Shown here in pieces: positions 16,438 through 24,798 of a stretch of 64,000 bases of DNA (within the stretch, counting starts at the first letter, position 1; each line of letters starts with the position of its first letter). Made by a program: the position numbers and the translations under genes. The stretch covers positions 1 to 64,000 of the forward strand of contig NZ_WFGV02000029.1 in assembly GCF_010095445.2 (NCBI RefSeq), written 5' to 3'. The notes under the pieces were generated by a model, which ran no database searches, was not told where the DNA came from, and worked only from the letters and a program-made list of their open reading frames with translations. This DNA is from Pseudomonas sp. TNT3. Lineage in GTDB: Bacteria > Pseudomonadota > Gammaproteobacteria > Pseudomonadales > Pseudomonadaceae.

Positions 16438-16974
16438 ATGCAACGCGTCGTCATTCTGGGCAATGCCGGTAGCGGCAAATCCACCCTCGCCCGCGCACTT
16501 GGCGAGCGCCTGGGTATCCCCGTGGTGCACCTGGACAAGCTATTCTGGGAACCCGGCTGGGTCGAACCCGACGCCGAGCAATTCCGCGCACGGGTCCGCG
16601 AAGCCATTGAACCGGACGCGTGGATTTGTGAAGGCAACTATGCGCGTCGCACCTTCGAACTGCGCCTGCCTCGAACCGACCTGATCATCTGGCTCGACAC
16701 GCCGCGCCTCACCTGCTTGACCCGGGTGATCCTGCGCAGCGTCATGAACCACCCTCGCCCAGACCTTCCAGCCGGCTGTACAGAGAAGATCGACCGGGCG
16801 TTCCTGACCTTTTTGAACTTCGTGTGGACGTTCGACCGAGGCTACCGTCCAGGTATCGAGTCAGTGCGCCTGGCCGTTGGCCCGCATGTTCCAACCCTGC
16901 ACCTGCGTGGCACCCGGCAAATTGCCGCGTTTCTCGATAGTCTGCCCGCGACTTCTGAAGGTTGCCTTGAATAA
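16438..16974 (+). CDS. P-loop NTPase, adenylate kinase-like (FlaR/topology-modulation type)
   Basis: A 178-aa protein with Walker A GNAGSGKST at residues 8-16, followed by HLDKLFWEPGW, which is characteristic of the small kinase-like proteins annotated as DNA topology modulation protein or FlaR. A Walker B-like RTDLIIWLDTP follows at about residue 80. It probably phosphorylates a nucleotide or small molecule; no biochemical role is assigned. It follows a REP element and precedes an epimerase gene by 108 bp. Confidence 0.8.
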   Translation: MQRVVILGNAGSGKSTLARALGERLGIPVVHLDKLFWEPGWVEPDAEQFRARVREAIEPDAWICEGNYARRTFELRLPRTDLIIWLDTPRLTCLTRVILRSVMNHPRPDLPAGCTEKIDRAFLTFLNFVWTFDRGYRPGIESVRLAVGPHVPTLHLRGTRQIAAFLDSLPATSEGCLE

Positions 16975-17082
16975 AAGAGACAGGCGTACGAGGCCTCACG
17001 CCAGCACTTGACTCTGTCCTTAGGGACAACCCACACCCTGCCTTTTCCGTTCAGGTTCCGCCGTCAGCGGATAAGGCAATTC

Positions 17083-18063
17083 ATGAATACGCTATCGATG
17101 GTCACCGGTGCCAACGGGCATCTTGGCAACACCTTGGTCCGGGCGCTGCTCGCCCGGGGGCAAGCTGTGCGCGCAGGTGTCCGGGACCCGCAGCAAAGCA
17201 CCGCGCTGAGTGGGCTTGATTGCCAGATTGTTCGCGCCGAACTGCAAGACCCTGACTCGCTGCGCCAAGCCCTGCAAGGGGTGGACGTGCTGTACCAGGT
17301 AGCAGCAGTGTTTAAACACTGGGCAAGCAATCCAGACACCGAGATCGTCGACGTCAATGTGCAAGGCACCCGCAACATACTACGCGCCGCCGCCGAGGCC
17401 GGGGTCCGGCGGGTGGTCTATGTCAGCTCCGTCGCGGCGGTGGGACACGACGGCCAGCGCCTGGATGAAAGCAGCTGGAACACTGATCAGAGCAACCCGT
17501 ACTACCGCTCGAAGATCCTTTCTGAACGCGTCGCCTGGGACACCGCCCAAGCCTGTGACCTGCCAATGATCGCCGTATTGCCCTCGGCAATCATCGGCCC
17601 TCATGCCACGCGGCTGACCGACACCATGGGATTTCTCGCGGCCGTGCTGGCGCGCAAACTGCCGCTGGACCCGAACTTTCATTTCAACTTTGTCGATGTG
17701 CGCGACGTCGCCGATGGCCTGATCAGCGCGGCTGAAAAAGGTCGCCCCGGCCACCGTTATCTACTCGCCAATCAGCACTCGTCATCACTGGCTGACGTAA
17801 TCGAGGCACTCAACACCCTGTGCCCCGATTATCGTTTGCCACGCCGCGCACCAAGAACCTTGCTACTGCTGATCGCCTGTCTGCAAGAACTACGGGCCCG
17901 GTACACCGGTCAGCCCGCCGAATTGCTGAGGAGTCAGGTGCGAATGTTTTATGGGGTACGCCAGGTCTACTGCATCGACAAAGCCATCAATGAGCTGGGC
18001 TACCAGCCACGCTCGCCGCAGCACGCCCTAAGGCAAGCGTTTGAATACCTATTGGCGCGCTGA
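17083..18063 (+). CDS. NAD-dependent epimerase/dehydratase (extended SDR)
   Basis: A 326-aa extended short-chain dehydrogenase. It has the Rossmann motif TGANGHLGNTL at residues 8-18, VSSVAAVG, and the catalytic YxxxK in NPYYRSKILSE. The family includes sugar-nucleotide epimerases, hopanoid-associated HpnA and dihydroflavonol-reductase-like enzymes; substrate unknown. The ATG at 17083 has AAGG 6 bp upstream and begins directly before the Rossmann fold, whereas an upstream in-frame start adds an unrelated tail. Its last 15 bp overlap the end of the convergent MerR gene. Confidence 0.85.
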   Translation: MNTLSMVTGANGHLGNTLVRALLARGQAVRAGVRDPQQSTALSGLDCQIVRAELQDPDSLRQALQGVDVLYQVAAVFKHWASNPDTEIVDVNVQGTRNILRAAAEAGVRRVVYVSSVAAVGHDGQRLDESSWNTDQSNPYYRSKILSERVAWDTAQACDLPMIAVLPSAIIGPHATRLTDTMGFLAAVLARKLPLDPNFHFNFVDVRDVADGLISAAEKGRPGHRYLLANQHSSSLADVIEALNTLCPDYRLPRRAPRTLLLLIACLQELRARYTGQPAELLRSQVRMFYGVRQVYCIDKAINELGYQPRSPQHALRQAFEYLLAR

Positions 18064-18462
18064 TGCAGGTGCAACATCTTCTGAGCATGGAATGAATGCC
18101 GCGCCAGCCACTGAGGCGAATTGCAGATTGATCTGTTGCTGCAACTGCGTCAGGCGCTGCTCCCGACTCTGCAAAGCCAGGATCTGCGCTTGCAACTCCA
18201 GTCGCTTGAGCTCGATGCCCTGGTTGGCCAGCGCCAGGGGAAACGGCGCCTGATGCTGCTTGGCGGCCAGTAACTCGCTCATCTCCCCGAGCTTGAACCC
18301 CACGGACTGGGCACTGCGAATCATCTGCACCAGCGTCAGGTGATGAGCCGTGTACAGCCGATAGCTGCCGCTGCGCTGCGGCGTCAGCAGGCCCAGTTGT
18401 TCATACAAACGAATGGCTTTGGGCGTGCTACCCGACAACCTGGCCAGTTCACCGATGTACAT
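18049..18462 (-). CDS. MerR family transcriptional regulator
   Basis: A 137-aa regulator with the N-terminal MerR winged helix (MYIGELARLSGSTPKAIRLYE, two wings to RLYTAHHLTLVQMI), then a coiled-coil dimerisation helix (about 75-118). There is no metal-binding Cys motif; the single Cys near the C-terminus (IPCSEDV) does not make one, so it is probably not a metal sensor. It is convergent with, and overlaps, the epimerase gene, and no obvious target is adjacent. Confidence 0.88.
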   Translation of the reverse strand: MYIGELARLSGSTPKAIRLYEQLGLLTPQRSGSYRLYTAHHLTLVQMIRSAQSVGFKLGEMSELLAAKQHQAPFPLALANQGIELKRLELQAQILALQSREQRLTQLQQQINLQFASVAGAAFIPCSEDVAPASARQ

Positions 18463-18753
18463 GCATCGCCCTCTTTCTGATCCACCGTCAATCCGCTGGA
18501 TTTTGTGTATTTGATCTTATTCGCAAAAGTTAACAGAAAGCCCAGGACAACGAACCCGGCGATTACGCAGTGGTCAAACCCTGTGATGGCATCGCCCTTG
18601 AGCTAAGGCCTCACGCCCGTTTCATTCAAGTGCGACGCTTGCGATTCACACACTTCAGGGTGCACCGGATAACCTTCAGTCGCCTCGCTCCTGCCTCACG
18701 CAGACGTCGAATGCCACTGCTGCCATCCCATGCTCCCTTATCGGAGTACGGAC

Positions 18754-19314
18754 ATGACTCATTCGATGCGCTTCTTCCTTTCGATCTTCCTCGCAACCGC
18801 CTCATTAGCCTCGGCGAGCTTCCTCAACACGGCAGGGGCCGCCACCGCCGAGGACCTCAATGCCGACTCTCGACAAGCGTTGCAAACGCTCTACAAAGCC
18901 ACGCCCTTTGCAGAAACCATCGCGCACAAAGCCAAAGCCGTGCTCGTCTTCCCAAAAATCATCAAGGCCGGCCTGGTGTTCGGCGGGAGCTATGGCGAAG
19001 GCACCTTGATGAAGGGCACGAAAGTCGAGAATTACTACAACTCCGTTACCGGGTCATGGGGGCTGCAGGCAGGTGCCCAGTCGTATGGGTATGCAGTGTT
19101 TCTGATGACCGACAAAGCGGTGAAATACGTGAGTGAAACCAAGGGCTGGGAAATTGGTGTCGGCCCAACCGTTGTAGTGGTCGATGAGGGGGCTGCGAAA
19201 AACCTGTCCAGCTCGACGCTCAAAGACGACGCGTATGCGTTTATTTTCGACCAGCAAGGCTTAATGGCCGGGGTCAGTATCGAAGGGACGAAGATTTCTT
19301 TGATCAAGCGTTAA
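18754..19314 (+). CDS. Secreted SYLF/Ysc84-domain protein
   Basis: A 186-aa protein with a signal peptide (FFLSIFLATASLASASFLN, cleavage near AGAA-TA) and a lipid-binding SYLF domain: AKAVLVFPKIIKAGLVFGGSY, GSWGLQAGAQSYGYAVFLMT and IGVGPTVVVVD. SYLF domains bind phosphoinositides in eukaryotes; bacterial members are periplasmic or outer-membrane proteins of unknown role. The ATG at 18754 has GGAG 7 bp upstream; a longer in-frame start spoils the signal peptide. The 290-bp gap upstream shows no clear element. Confidence 0.85.
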   Translation: MTHSMRFFLSIFLATASLASASFLNTAGAATAEDLNADSRQALQTLYKATPFAETIAHKAKAVLVFPKIIKAGLVFGGSYGEGTLMKGTKVENYYNSVTGSWGLQAGAQSYGYAVFLMTDKAVKYVSETKGWEIGVGPTVVVVDEGAAKNLSSSTLKDDAYAFIFDQQGLMAGVSIEGTKISLIKR

Positions 19315-19333
19315 GGTCAGGTAGGACAAATAC

Positions 19334-19427
19334 CTGTGGCGAGGGAGTTCACTCCCGCTGGACTGCGCAGCAGGCCCATCTTTGGGGCCGCTACGCAGCC
19401 CAGCGGGAGTAAACTCCCTCGCCACAG
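19334..19427. repeat. REP inverted pair (GTGGCGAGGGAGTTCACTCC type)
   Basis: CTGTGGCGAGGGAGTTCACT from 19334 and its complement ending at 19427 form a near-perfect 94-bp palindrome with the CTGCGCAGC core, the same unit as the inner REP at 8711-8816. Confidence 0.85.
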
Positions 19428-19477
19428 TTTGTCTGGCGCAAGACAATCACTGCGCGCAGTGAATGGGCATCCCCGTG

Positions 19478-19525
19478 GTGCACGAGACTACCAACCGCTA
19501 TAAAAAAGTGCACCTAACCGTGCAC
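19478..19525 (+). promoter_or_regulatory. NtrC-like enhancer sites
   Basis: Three GTGCAC motifs occur at 19478, 19508 and 19520. The last two form TGCACC-TAAC-CGTGCA, one base shorter than the NtrC consensus TGCACCA-N3-TGGTGCA. They lie about 80-125 bp upstream of the predicted start site of a sigma-54 promoter, the usual enhancer distance. Confidence 0.6.
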
Positions 19526-19577
19526 CCCATCCCCTCTCATCCCCTGCAAACCCCATCCAGCCGGGCCGGTAATGTTC

Positions 19578-19593
19578 TGGCTCGCCATTTGCA
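19578..19593 (+). promoter_or_regulatory. Sigma-54 promoter of the nitrate reductase gene
   Basis: TGGCTCGCCATTTGCA carries GG at 19579-19580 and GC at 19591-19592 with ten bases between, and the conserved TTTGCA -12 element. Transcription should begin near 19604, just before the leader hairpin. Confidence 0.75.
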
Positions 19594-19603
19594 ATCACCT
19601 GTC

Positions 19604-19690
19604 TCGCAGTCAACGCTGATTGCACATACATACGACAAAGGCGCCGTGTAGGTCCCCGTTTTGACGGAGGGGCTACATGGCGCCTTTTTT
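19604..19690 (+). promoter_or_regulatory. Nitrate-responsive attenuator leader (ANTAR hairpin plus terminator)
   Basis: Directly after the predicted start site, GCAGTC/GATTGC (19606-19611/19618-19623) forms a 6-bp stem with the hexaloop AACGCT, which has A at position 1 and G at position 4 as in ANTAR-protein targets such as the Klebsiella nasF leader. It is followed by a long hairpin, AAAGGCGCCGTGTAG (19637) pairing through one G-U with the arm ending at 19687, then a run of T to 19690: a complete intrinsic terminator 43 bp before the coding start. A NasT-type antiterminator would be needed for read-through; no nasS/nasT is in the window. A second hexaloop hairpin is not obvious. Confidence 0.75.
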
Positions 19691-19732
19691 GTTTCCGGCG
19701 GGCAGGTGTTGGCAGAGTGTCGAGGGGCGAGG

Positions 19733-22700
19733 ATGGCTAGCAAAACCGTACGCAGCGTGTGTCCCTATTGCGGAGTGGGCTGCGGCATCGTCATGCAGGT
19801 CGAAGCGAATTCGGTGGTCAAGGTTGTGGGAGACAAGACCCACCCGACCAACTTCGGGCGACTCTGCACCAAAGGCAATACCTGTGGCCAGGCGATCGAA
19901 CAGTCGGGCCGGATGGAAAACGCCTACCTGCGCCAGGAACGCAATCGAGACCCGGTGCGTCTCGCGATGGACACGGCGATCAGTGAAACGGCCAGGCGGT
20001 TGCGCGAGATCCTTGATGCGCATGGCCCCGACGCGCTGTCGTTTTATGTCTCCGGGCAGATGTCGCTGGAAGCCCAGTACCTGGTCAACAAGTTGGCCAA
20101 AGGCTTTGTCCGCACCCCCAACATCGAGTCCAACTCACGCCTGTGCATGGCCAGCGCCAGCAGCGGTTACAAGCTCTCCCTGGGGTCGGACGGACCACCC
20201 GGATCCTATGAGGATTTCGATCACGCCGACCTGTTCTTCGTCATCGGCGCCAACATGGCTGACTGTCACCCGATTTTATTCCTGCGCATGATGGATCGGG
20301 TCAAGGCAGGCGCCAAGCTGATCGTGGTCGACCCTCGCCGCAGTGCCACGGCGGACAAGGCCAGCCTGTTTCTGCAAATAAAACCCGGCACCGACCTCGC
20401 CCTGCTCAATGGCTTACTGCACCTGCTGGTGAAAAACGGCCACACCGACCCGGACTTCATCGCCTCCTTCACCGAAGGGTGGGACGTCATGCCCGGGTTC
20501 CTGGAGGACTACGCTCCCGATACTGTCGCCGCAATCACCGGGATTCCCGAGGCGGACATTCGCCAGACGGCCGAGTGGATCGGCCAGGCCGCCGAGTGGA
20601 TGAGCTGCTGGACGATGGGCCTGAATCAAAGCACCCATGGCACCTGGAACACCAACGCCCTGTGCAACCTGCACCTGGCCACCGGAGCCATTTGCCGGCC
20701 GGGCAGCGGACCGTTTTCCCTGACCGGGCAACCGAACGCCATGGGCGGTCGAGAGATGGGTTACATGGGACCCGGTCTGCCTGGCCAGCGCTCGGTGCTC
20801 GTCGAGGCGGACCGGGCGTTCATCGAAGACCTGTGGGACATTGCGCAAGATAGCCTGCCCCGAACTGTTGGCGGCGGCACCGTGGCGATGTTCGAGCAGA
20901 TGCGCTCAGGGCACATCAAAGCTTGCTGGATCATCTGCACCAACCCCGTCGCCTCCGCCCCCAACCGGCAGACCGTCATCGAAGGCTTGCAGACTGCCGA
21001 ACTGGTCATCACCCAGGACGCCTTTCTCGACACCGAGACCAACCGCTACGCCGACATCCTGCTGCCCGGCGCGCTGTGGGCCGAGGCCGAAGGCGTGATG
21101 ATCAACTCCGAGCGCAACCTGACGCTGATGCAAAAAGCCGTGGAGCCACCCGGCGAGACACTGCCGGACTGGCAGATCATCGCCCGGGTCGCCTGCGAAA
21201 TGGGCTTCGCCCAGGCCTTCACCTACGCCTCTGCTTCCGAGGTGTTCGATGAGATAAAACGCGCCTGGAACCCCAAGACCGGCTATGACATTCGGGGCGC
21301 GAGTTATGCGCGCCTGCGCGAAAAACCGCTGCAATGGCCCTGCGCATCGGATGACACGCCGGAGCGAAATCCGATTCGCTACCTCAACAACGGCGCCAGC
21401 CAGACGCTCAAGGTCGAAGCCGATGGCAGCCAACCCGCCATCGTGTTTCCCACTGACAACGGCAAGGCGACGTTCCTGGCGCGTCCGCACCTGTCACCGG
21501 CGGAAATGCCGGGGCAGGATTTCCCCTTCGTGCTCAACACCGGTCGCCTGCAGCATCAGTGGCACACGATGACCAAGACCGGCAAAGTCGCGACGCTGAA
21601 CAAGCTCAATCCCGGGCCCTTCGTCGAGATACACCCGCAAGACGCCGCCTGCCTGGGCATTAAGGACAAGGACCCGGTCGAAGTCCGTTCGCTACGGGGC
21701 CGGGCGGTGTTACCCGCCGTGGTCACCGACCGCGTGCGGCCAGGCAATTGCTTTGCGCCCTTCCACTGGAACGATGTGTTTGGCGAAAACCTGGCGATCA
21801 ACGCAGTGACCCATGACGCGGTCGATCCGATTTCCCTGCAGCCCGAATTCAAATTCTGCGCGGTCGCTTTGCAACGGATCGAGCTGATCGAGCATGCGTT
21901 CCTGGACATCCCGAGCCGTATCGATTCAAGCACGCCATCCGTGAGCAGCAACCATGCGACCGCGCCCTCTTCCACAACGGACAACACCCCCTCGGTGACG
22001 CTGCTGTGGGCGTCGCAAACAGGTAACGCCGAAGCCCTGGCCGAGCGTTTTTCCTCGCGATTGCGCGACGCCGGCCTGGCGGTGGAGCTGAGTGCAATGG
22101 CCGACTTTCCGGCGAGCAAACTGGCCAGCACCCAGACACTGGCGTTGATCAGCAGCACCTTCGGTGACGGCGATCCTCCTGACAACGGCGAAGGTTTCTG
22201 GCACACCTTGAACACTGCCGAGACACGTCTGGAATCGCTGCGTTTTGCGGTACTGGCGTTGGGTGACCCCAATTACGACCAGTTCTGCCAGCACGGCAAA
22301 AGACTCGATCAGCGTCTGCAGGAACTGGGCGCGACACGGCTGATGGAACGCGTCGATTGCGATACCGAGTTCGAGGCTCGCGCAGACACCTGGCTGGCGC
22401 AGTTGCACAACACGTTGATGCCCGCGCAGTCGGTGAGGGTCGCGCCCACACAAAACGTGGTGGTTCACGCCATCGAGACGCCCAGCAAGGCCAATCCCTA
22501 CTCGTCAAGGTTGTTGGTCAATCGGCACCTGAACCACCAGAGTGAAAACAAGGAAACCCGAATGTTTTCACTGGCCCTGAATGACTCCGGGCTCACCTAT
22601 GAGGCCGGCGATGCCTTGGGTGTCTGGCCGCGCAACTGCCCGGAACTGGTCGGCGAGTTGCTCGAACGAACCCGACTGGGCACTGACACCACCGTCAACG

Positions 22701-23584
22701 TCGATAAGCTGGGTGATATCCCGTTGCACCAGGCCCTGACCGAGCATTTCGAAATCGCCCGGCCGAACAGCGACACCCTCGCATTCATCGCCGAGCGCAG
22801 CCCCAACCCGGCGCTGAAACAACTGCTGGGCAGTGAGCGCAAGGCGCAACTGAAAGACTGGCTGTGGGGTCGGCAACTGGCGGACGTGTTGCAGGAGTTC
22901 CCGATCGACTGCTCGGCCAGCGAATTGTTGGGCACGCTCAAGCGCCTGCAACCGCGACTGTATTCAATCGCCTCGAGCGCCAAGGCACATCCCCACGAAG
23001 TCCATCTCACCGTGGCAGCCGTCCGTTATGGCAAGCGTAAAGGCACCTGCTCGACCTTCCTCGCCGATCGCGCAGAACGCGGTGAGGTCCCGGTATTCGT
23101 TCAACCGTCGAAGCACTTTCGCCCACCGGTCGATGGCGACCTGCCGATCATCATGATTGGTCCTGGCACGGGCGTGGCACCGTTTCGAGGGTTCCTGCAA
23201 GAACGACGTGCGCGGGGTGACGAAGGTCGCAACTGGCTGTTCTTTGGCGAGCAGCACGCCGCGACCGATTTCTACTATCGAGAAGAACTGGAAGGTATGC
23301 AGCGTGATGGTCTGCTGACTCGACTCAGCCTGGCGTTTTCCCGTGATCAGTCAGAGAAAATCTACGTGCAGGATCGCATCCGCGAACACGGCGCCGAGCT
23401 TTGGCGGTGGCTACAGGATGGGGCACAACTGTACATCTGCGGGGATGCCAGTCGCATGGCCAAGGATGTCGACCTGGCCCTGCGCGAGGTCGCGCAACGC
23501 CAGGGTGGACTTGACCCGCAGGGCGCCACTGAATACTGGCGTCACCTGAGCGAGCAGAAGCGCTATCTGCGAGACGTTTACTGA
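19733..23584 (+). CDS. nasA: Assimilatory nitrate reductase fused to CysJ-like flavoprotein reductase
   Basis: A 1283-aa two-part enzyme reducing nitrate to nitrite in the cytoplasm. The N-terminal ~720 residues are a molybdopterin oxidoreductase with [4Fe-4S] ligands C10, C13, C17 and C45 (CPYCGVGC, LCTKGNTC) and a C-terminal MGD-binding region (FVLNTGRLQHQWHTMTK). Residues ~755-895 form a flavodoxin domain (LLWASQTGNAEALAERF), and the rest a CysJ-type FAD/NADPH module (RLYSIASS, GPGTGVAPFRGFLQERR, ending EQKRYLRDVY). The fusion supplies electrons from NADPH, replacing a separate NasB-type subunit. The ATG at 19733 follows GAGGGG; a longer in-frame reading begins inside the leader terminator and is excluded. 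It stands alone, without a nitrite reductase gene beside it. Confidence 0.94.
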   Translation: MASKTVRSVCPYCGVGCGIVMQVEANSVVKVVGDKTHPTNFGRLCTKGNTCGQAIEQSGRMENAYLRQERNRDPVRLAMDTAISETARRLREILDAHGPDALSFYVSGQMSLEAQYLVNKLAKGFVRTPNIESNSRLCMASASSGYKLSLGSDGPPGSYEDFDHADLFFVIGANMADCHPILFLRMMDRVKAGAKLIVVDPRRSATADKASLFLQIKPGTDLALLNGLLHLLVKNGHTDPDFIASFTEGWDVMPGFLEDYAPDTVAAITGIPEADIRQTAEWIGQAAEWMSCWTMGLNQSTHGTWNTNALCNLHLATGAICRPGSGPFSLTGQPNAMGGREMGYMGPGLPGQRSVLVEADRAFIEDLWDIAQDSLPRTVGGGTVAMFEQMRSGHIKACWIICTNPVASAPNRQTVIEGLQTAELVITQDAFLDTETNRYADILLPGALWAEAEGVMINSERNLTLMQKAVEPPGETLPDWQIIARVACEMGFAQAFTYASASEVFDEIKRAWNPKTGYDIRGASYARLREKPLQWPCASDDTPERNPIRYLNNGASQTLKVEADGSQPAIVFPTDNGKATFLARPHLSPAEMPGQDFPFVLNTGRLQHQWHTMTKTGKVATLNKLNPGPFVEIHPQDAACLGIKDKDPVEVRSLRGRAVLPAVVTDRVRPGNCFAPFHWNDVFGENLAINAVTHDAVDPISLQPEFKFCAVALQRIELIEHAFLDIPSRIDSSTPSVSSNHATAPSSTTDNTPSVTLLWASQTGNAEALAERFSSRLRDAGLAVELSAMADFPASKLASTQTLALISSTFGDGDPPDNGEGFWHTLNTAETRLESLRFAVLALGDPNYDQFCQHGKRLDQRLQELGATRLMERVDCDTEFEARADTWLAQLHNTLMPAQSVRVAPTQNVVVHAIETPSKANPYSSRLLVNRHLNHQSENKETRMFSLALNDSGLTYEAGDALGVWPRNCPELVGELLERTRLGTDTTVNVDKLGDIPLHQALTEHFEIARPNSDTLAFIAERSPNPALKQLLGSERKAQLKDWLWGRQLADVLQEFPIDCSASELLGTLKRLQPRLYSIASSAKAHPHEVHLTVAAVRYGKRKGTCSTFLADRAERGEVPVFVQPSKHFRPPVDGDLPIIMIGPGTGVAPFRGFLQERRARGDEGRNWLFFGEQHAATDFYYREELEGMQRDGLLTRLSLAFSRDQSEKIYVQDRIREHGAELWRWLQDGAQLYICGDASRMAKDVDLALREVAQRQGGLDPQGATEYWRHLSEQKRYLRDVY

Positions 23585-23707
23585 CTAGACACAGCATCAG
23601 CCCAGGCGGGCGCAGCGACTTCTGCCCCGTCTGACGCGGTCGATTGCGATATTCGGTTACATATTACCGCTGCGTTAAACGCTTCGAATCTCCCCGAACC
23701 TGGCGAT

Positions 23708-23740
23708 ATTAAGTTTCGTTTAAGGTCGTCTCCCTACTCT
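23708..23740 (+). promoter_or_regulatory. PmrA-like box and -10 element upstream of glycosyltransferase
   Basis: ATTAAG-TTTCG-TTTAAG (23708-23724) matches the 11-bp-spaced YTTAAG-N5-YTTAAG direct repeat bound by PmrA-type response regulators, and a -10-like TACTCT (23735-23740) follows at the distance seen in such promoters. A similar arrangement precedes the operon at 61199. Confidence 0.5.
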
Positions 23741-23794
23741 CGCGCCCAGGCACATCGCTGCACAAACACGTGCAAACAACTGGGCATTCAGGTT

Positions 23795-24598
23795 ATGAAC
23801 CACCTTTCAAACAATACGAATCCACCTTTCAGCATTGTTCTGGTCAATTACAAAACACTCGACATCACCAAAGCCTGCCTTGAGCTTTTACACAAACACG
23901 TCGGTCACAGAAACATCCCGGTCTGGGTCGTTGATAACGACTCTGCGGATGAGAGCGTTGAATACCTGCGCTCGCTGGACTGGATCAACCTGATCGAACG
24001 CAAGCCAGCCGGCAAGGAAGCGGGTCACATGGCGCACGGCAGAGCGCTCGACATGGCGCTGGCGCGCGTCTCGACCGACTACCTGTTCCTGCTGCACACC
24101 GACACCTTCATCTACGATGAATCGGTGTTCGACATGATGTTGAGCAAATGCATCAACGATCCGCAGGTAGCGGCCGTAGGCTGTGTCGAGCAACTGGATC
24201 GCGGGATGATCAGGTCTTCCTGGCGTTATGCCTCGCGGCTGTTCAAGCACCATTTCCGACGCCTGAAACAAACCTTGGGGCTGCGCTCCAAAGACCCGAA
24301 GCCCTGGCGTGAAGTCCACCTGAAGAGTTTTTGCACCCTGTGGAACAGCGGGCTGATGAAGCAGCATGAACTGCATTTCCAGCTGGATGATCGTGTGCCC
24401 GGTTACACGCTGCAAGACCGCATGGTCGAGATGGGATACGGCGTCGAATTCCTCTCGCCCGGAACGATATTCAAGTACCTGGACCACATCCAGGCCGGCA
24501 CAGTCGCTGCCGCCGGTGGCTACAACACCACCCACCGCCGCAGCAAGATGTACAACGACATGCTCAAGCGCATCGGCAAAACCGGCTTTGCACAATGA
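23795..24598 (+). CDS. Family 2 glycosyltransferase
   Basis: A 267-aa cytoplasmic GT-A enzyme. The N-terminal nucleotide-sugar fold has FSIVLVNYKTLDITKACLEL and WVVDNDSADESVEYLRS, and the metal-binding DxD equivalent is in LFLLHTDTFIYDESV. A basic region (RYASRLFKHHFRRLKQTLGLR) may contact the membrane or LPS. The acceptor is unknown. It has its own promoter with a PmrA-like box, which suggests a role in surface glycan or LPS change under envelope stress or metal excess; that link is inferred. Confidence 0.85.
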   Translation: MNHLSNNTNPPFSIVLVNYKTLDITKACLELLHKHVGHRNIPVWVVDNDSADESVEYLRSLDWINLIERKPAGKEAGHMAHGRALDMALARVSTDYLFLLHTDTFIYDESVFDMMLSKCINDPQVAAVGCVEQLDRGMIRSSWRYASRLFKHHFRRLKQTLGLRSKDPKPWREVHLKSFCTLWNSGLMKQHELHFQLDDRVPGYTLQDRMVEMGYGVEFLSPGTIFKYLDHIQAGTVAAAGGYNTTHRRSKMYNDMLKRIGKTGFAQ

Positions 24599-24603
24599 AC
24601 GTC

Positions 24604-24628
24604 CTGCTATTGGCTTGACCGATAGCAG
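24604..24628 (+). terminator. Hairpin after the glycosyltransferase
   Basis: CTGCTATTGG/CCGATAGCAG forms a 10-bp stem with one G-U pair and a 5-base loop, 5 bp after the stop codon. No T-tract follows, so termination is uncertain. Confidence 0.4.
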
Positions 24629-24798
24629 CGGCGGCGCCTGCGATGCTCCAAGCGATTTCTGCATTTTTTCTGCAGGCAATCACTGGATTTTCCGCCGTTC
24701 ATACCTACGCTCTTTTGCGGGGGACTCTAGTTCACCGGTGGTCCGGGGCTGGGCCTGTCCCGAACGAAATGACGGCTTAAACCCTTGGAGCAAACACC

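Noticed and set aside
16088..16684. 198-codon open frame overlapping the lctP end, the REP element and the kinase-like gene
   Set aside because: It runs through a REP palindrome and antisense or out-of-phase coding sequence, with no ribosome binding site or family similarity.
19565..19581. Hairpin with loop TAATGTT as a second ANTAR-type element
   Set aside because: It overlaps the -24 region of the sigma-54 promoter and lies upstream of the predicted transcript, so it would not be in the RNA.
19661..19732. N-terminal extension of the nitrate reductase beginning inside the leader
   Set aside because: The extra 24 codons fall within and after the terminator hairpin and precede the conserved CPYCGVGC start by an unrelated stretch; ATG 19733 has a better ribosome binding site.
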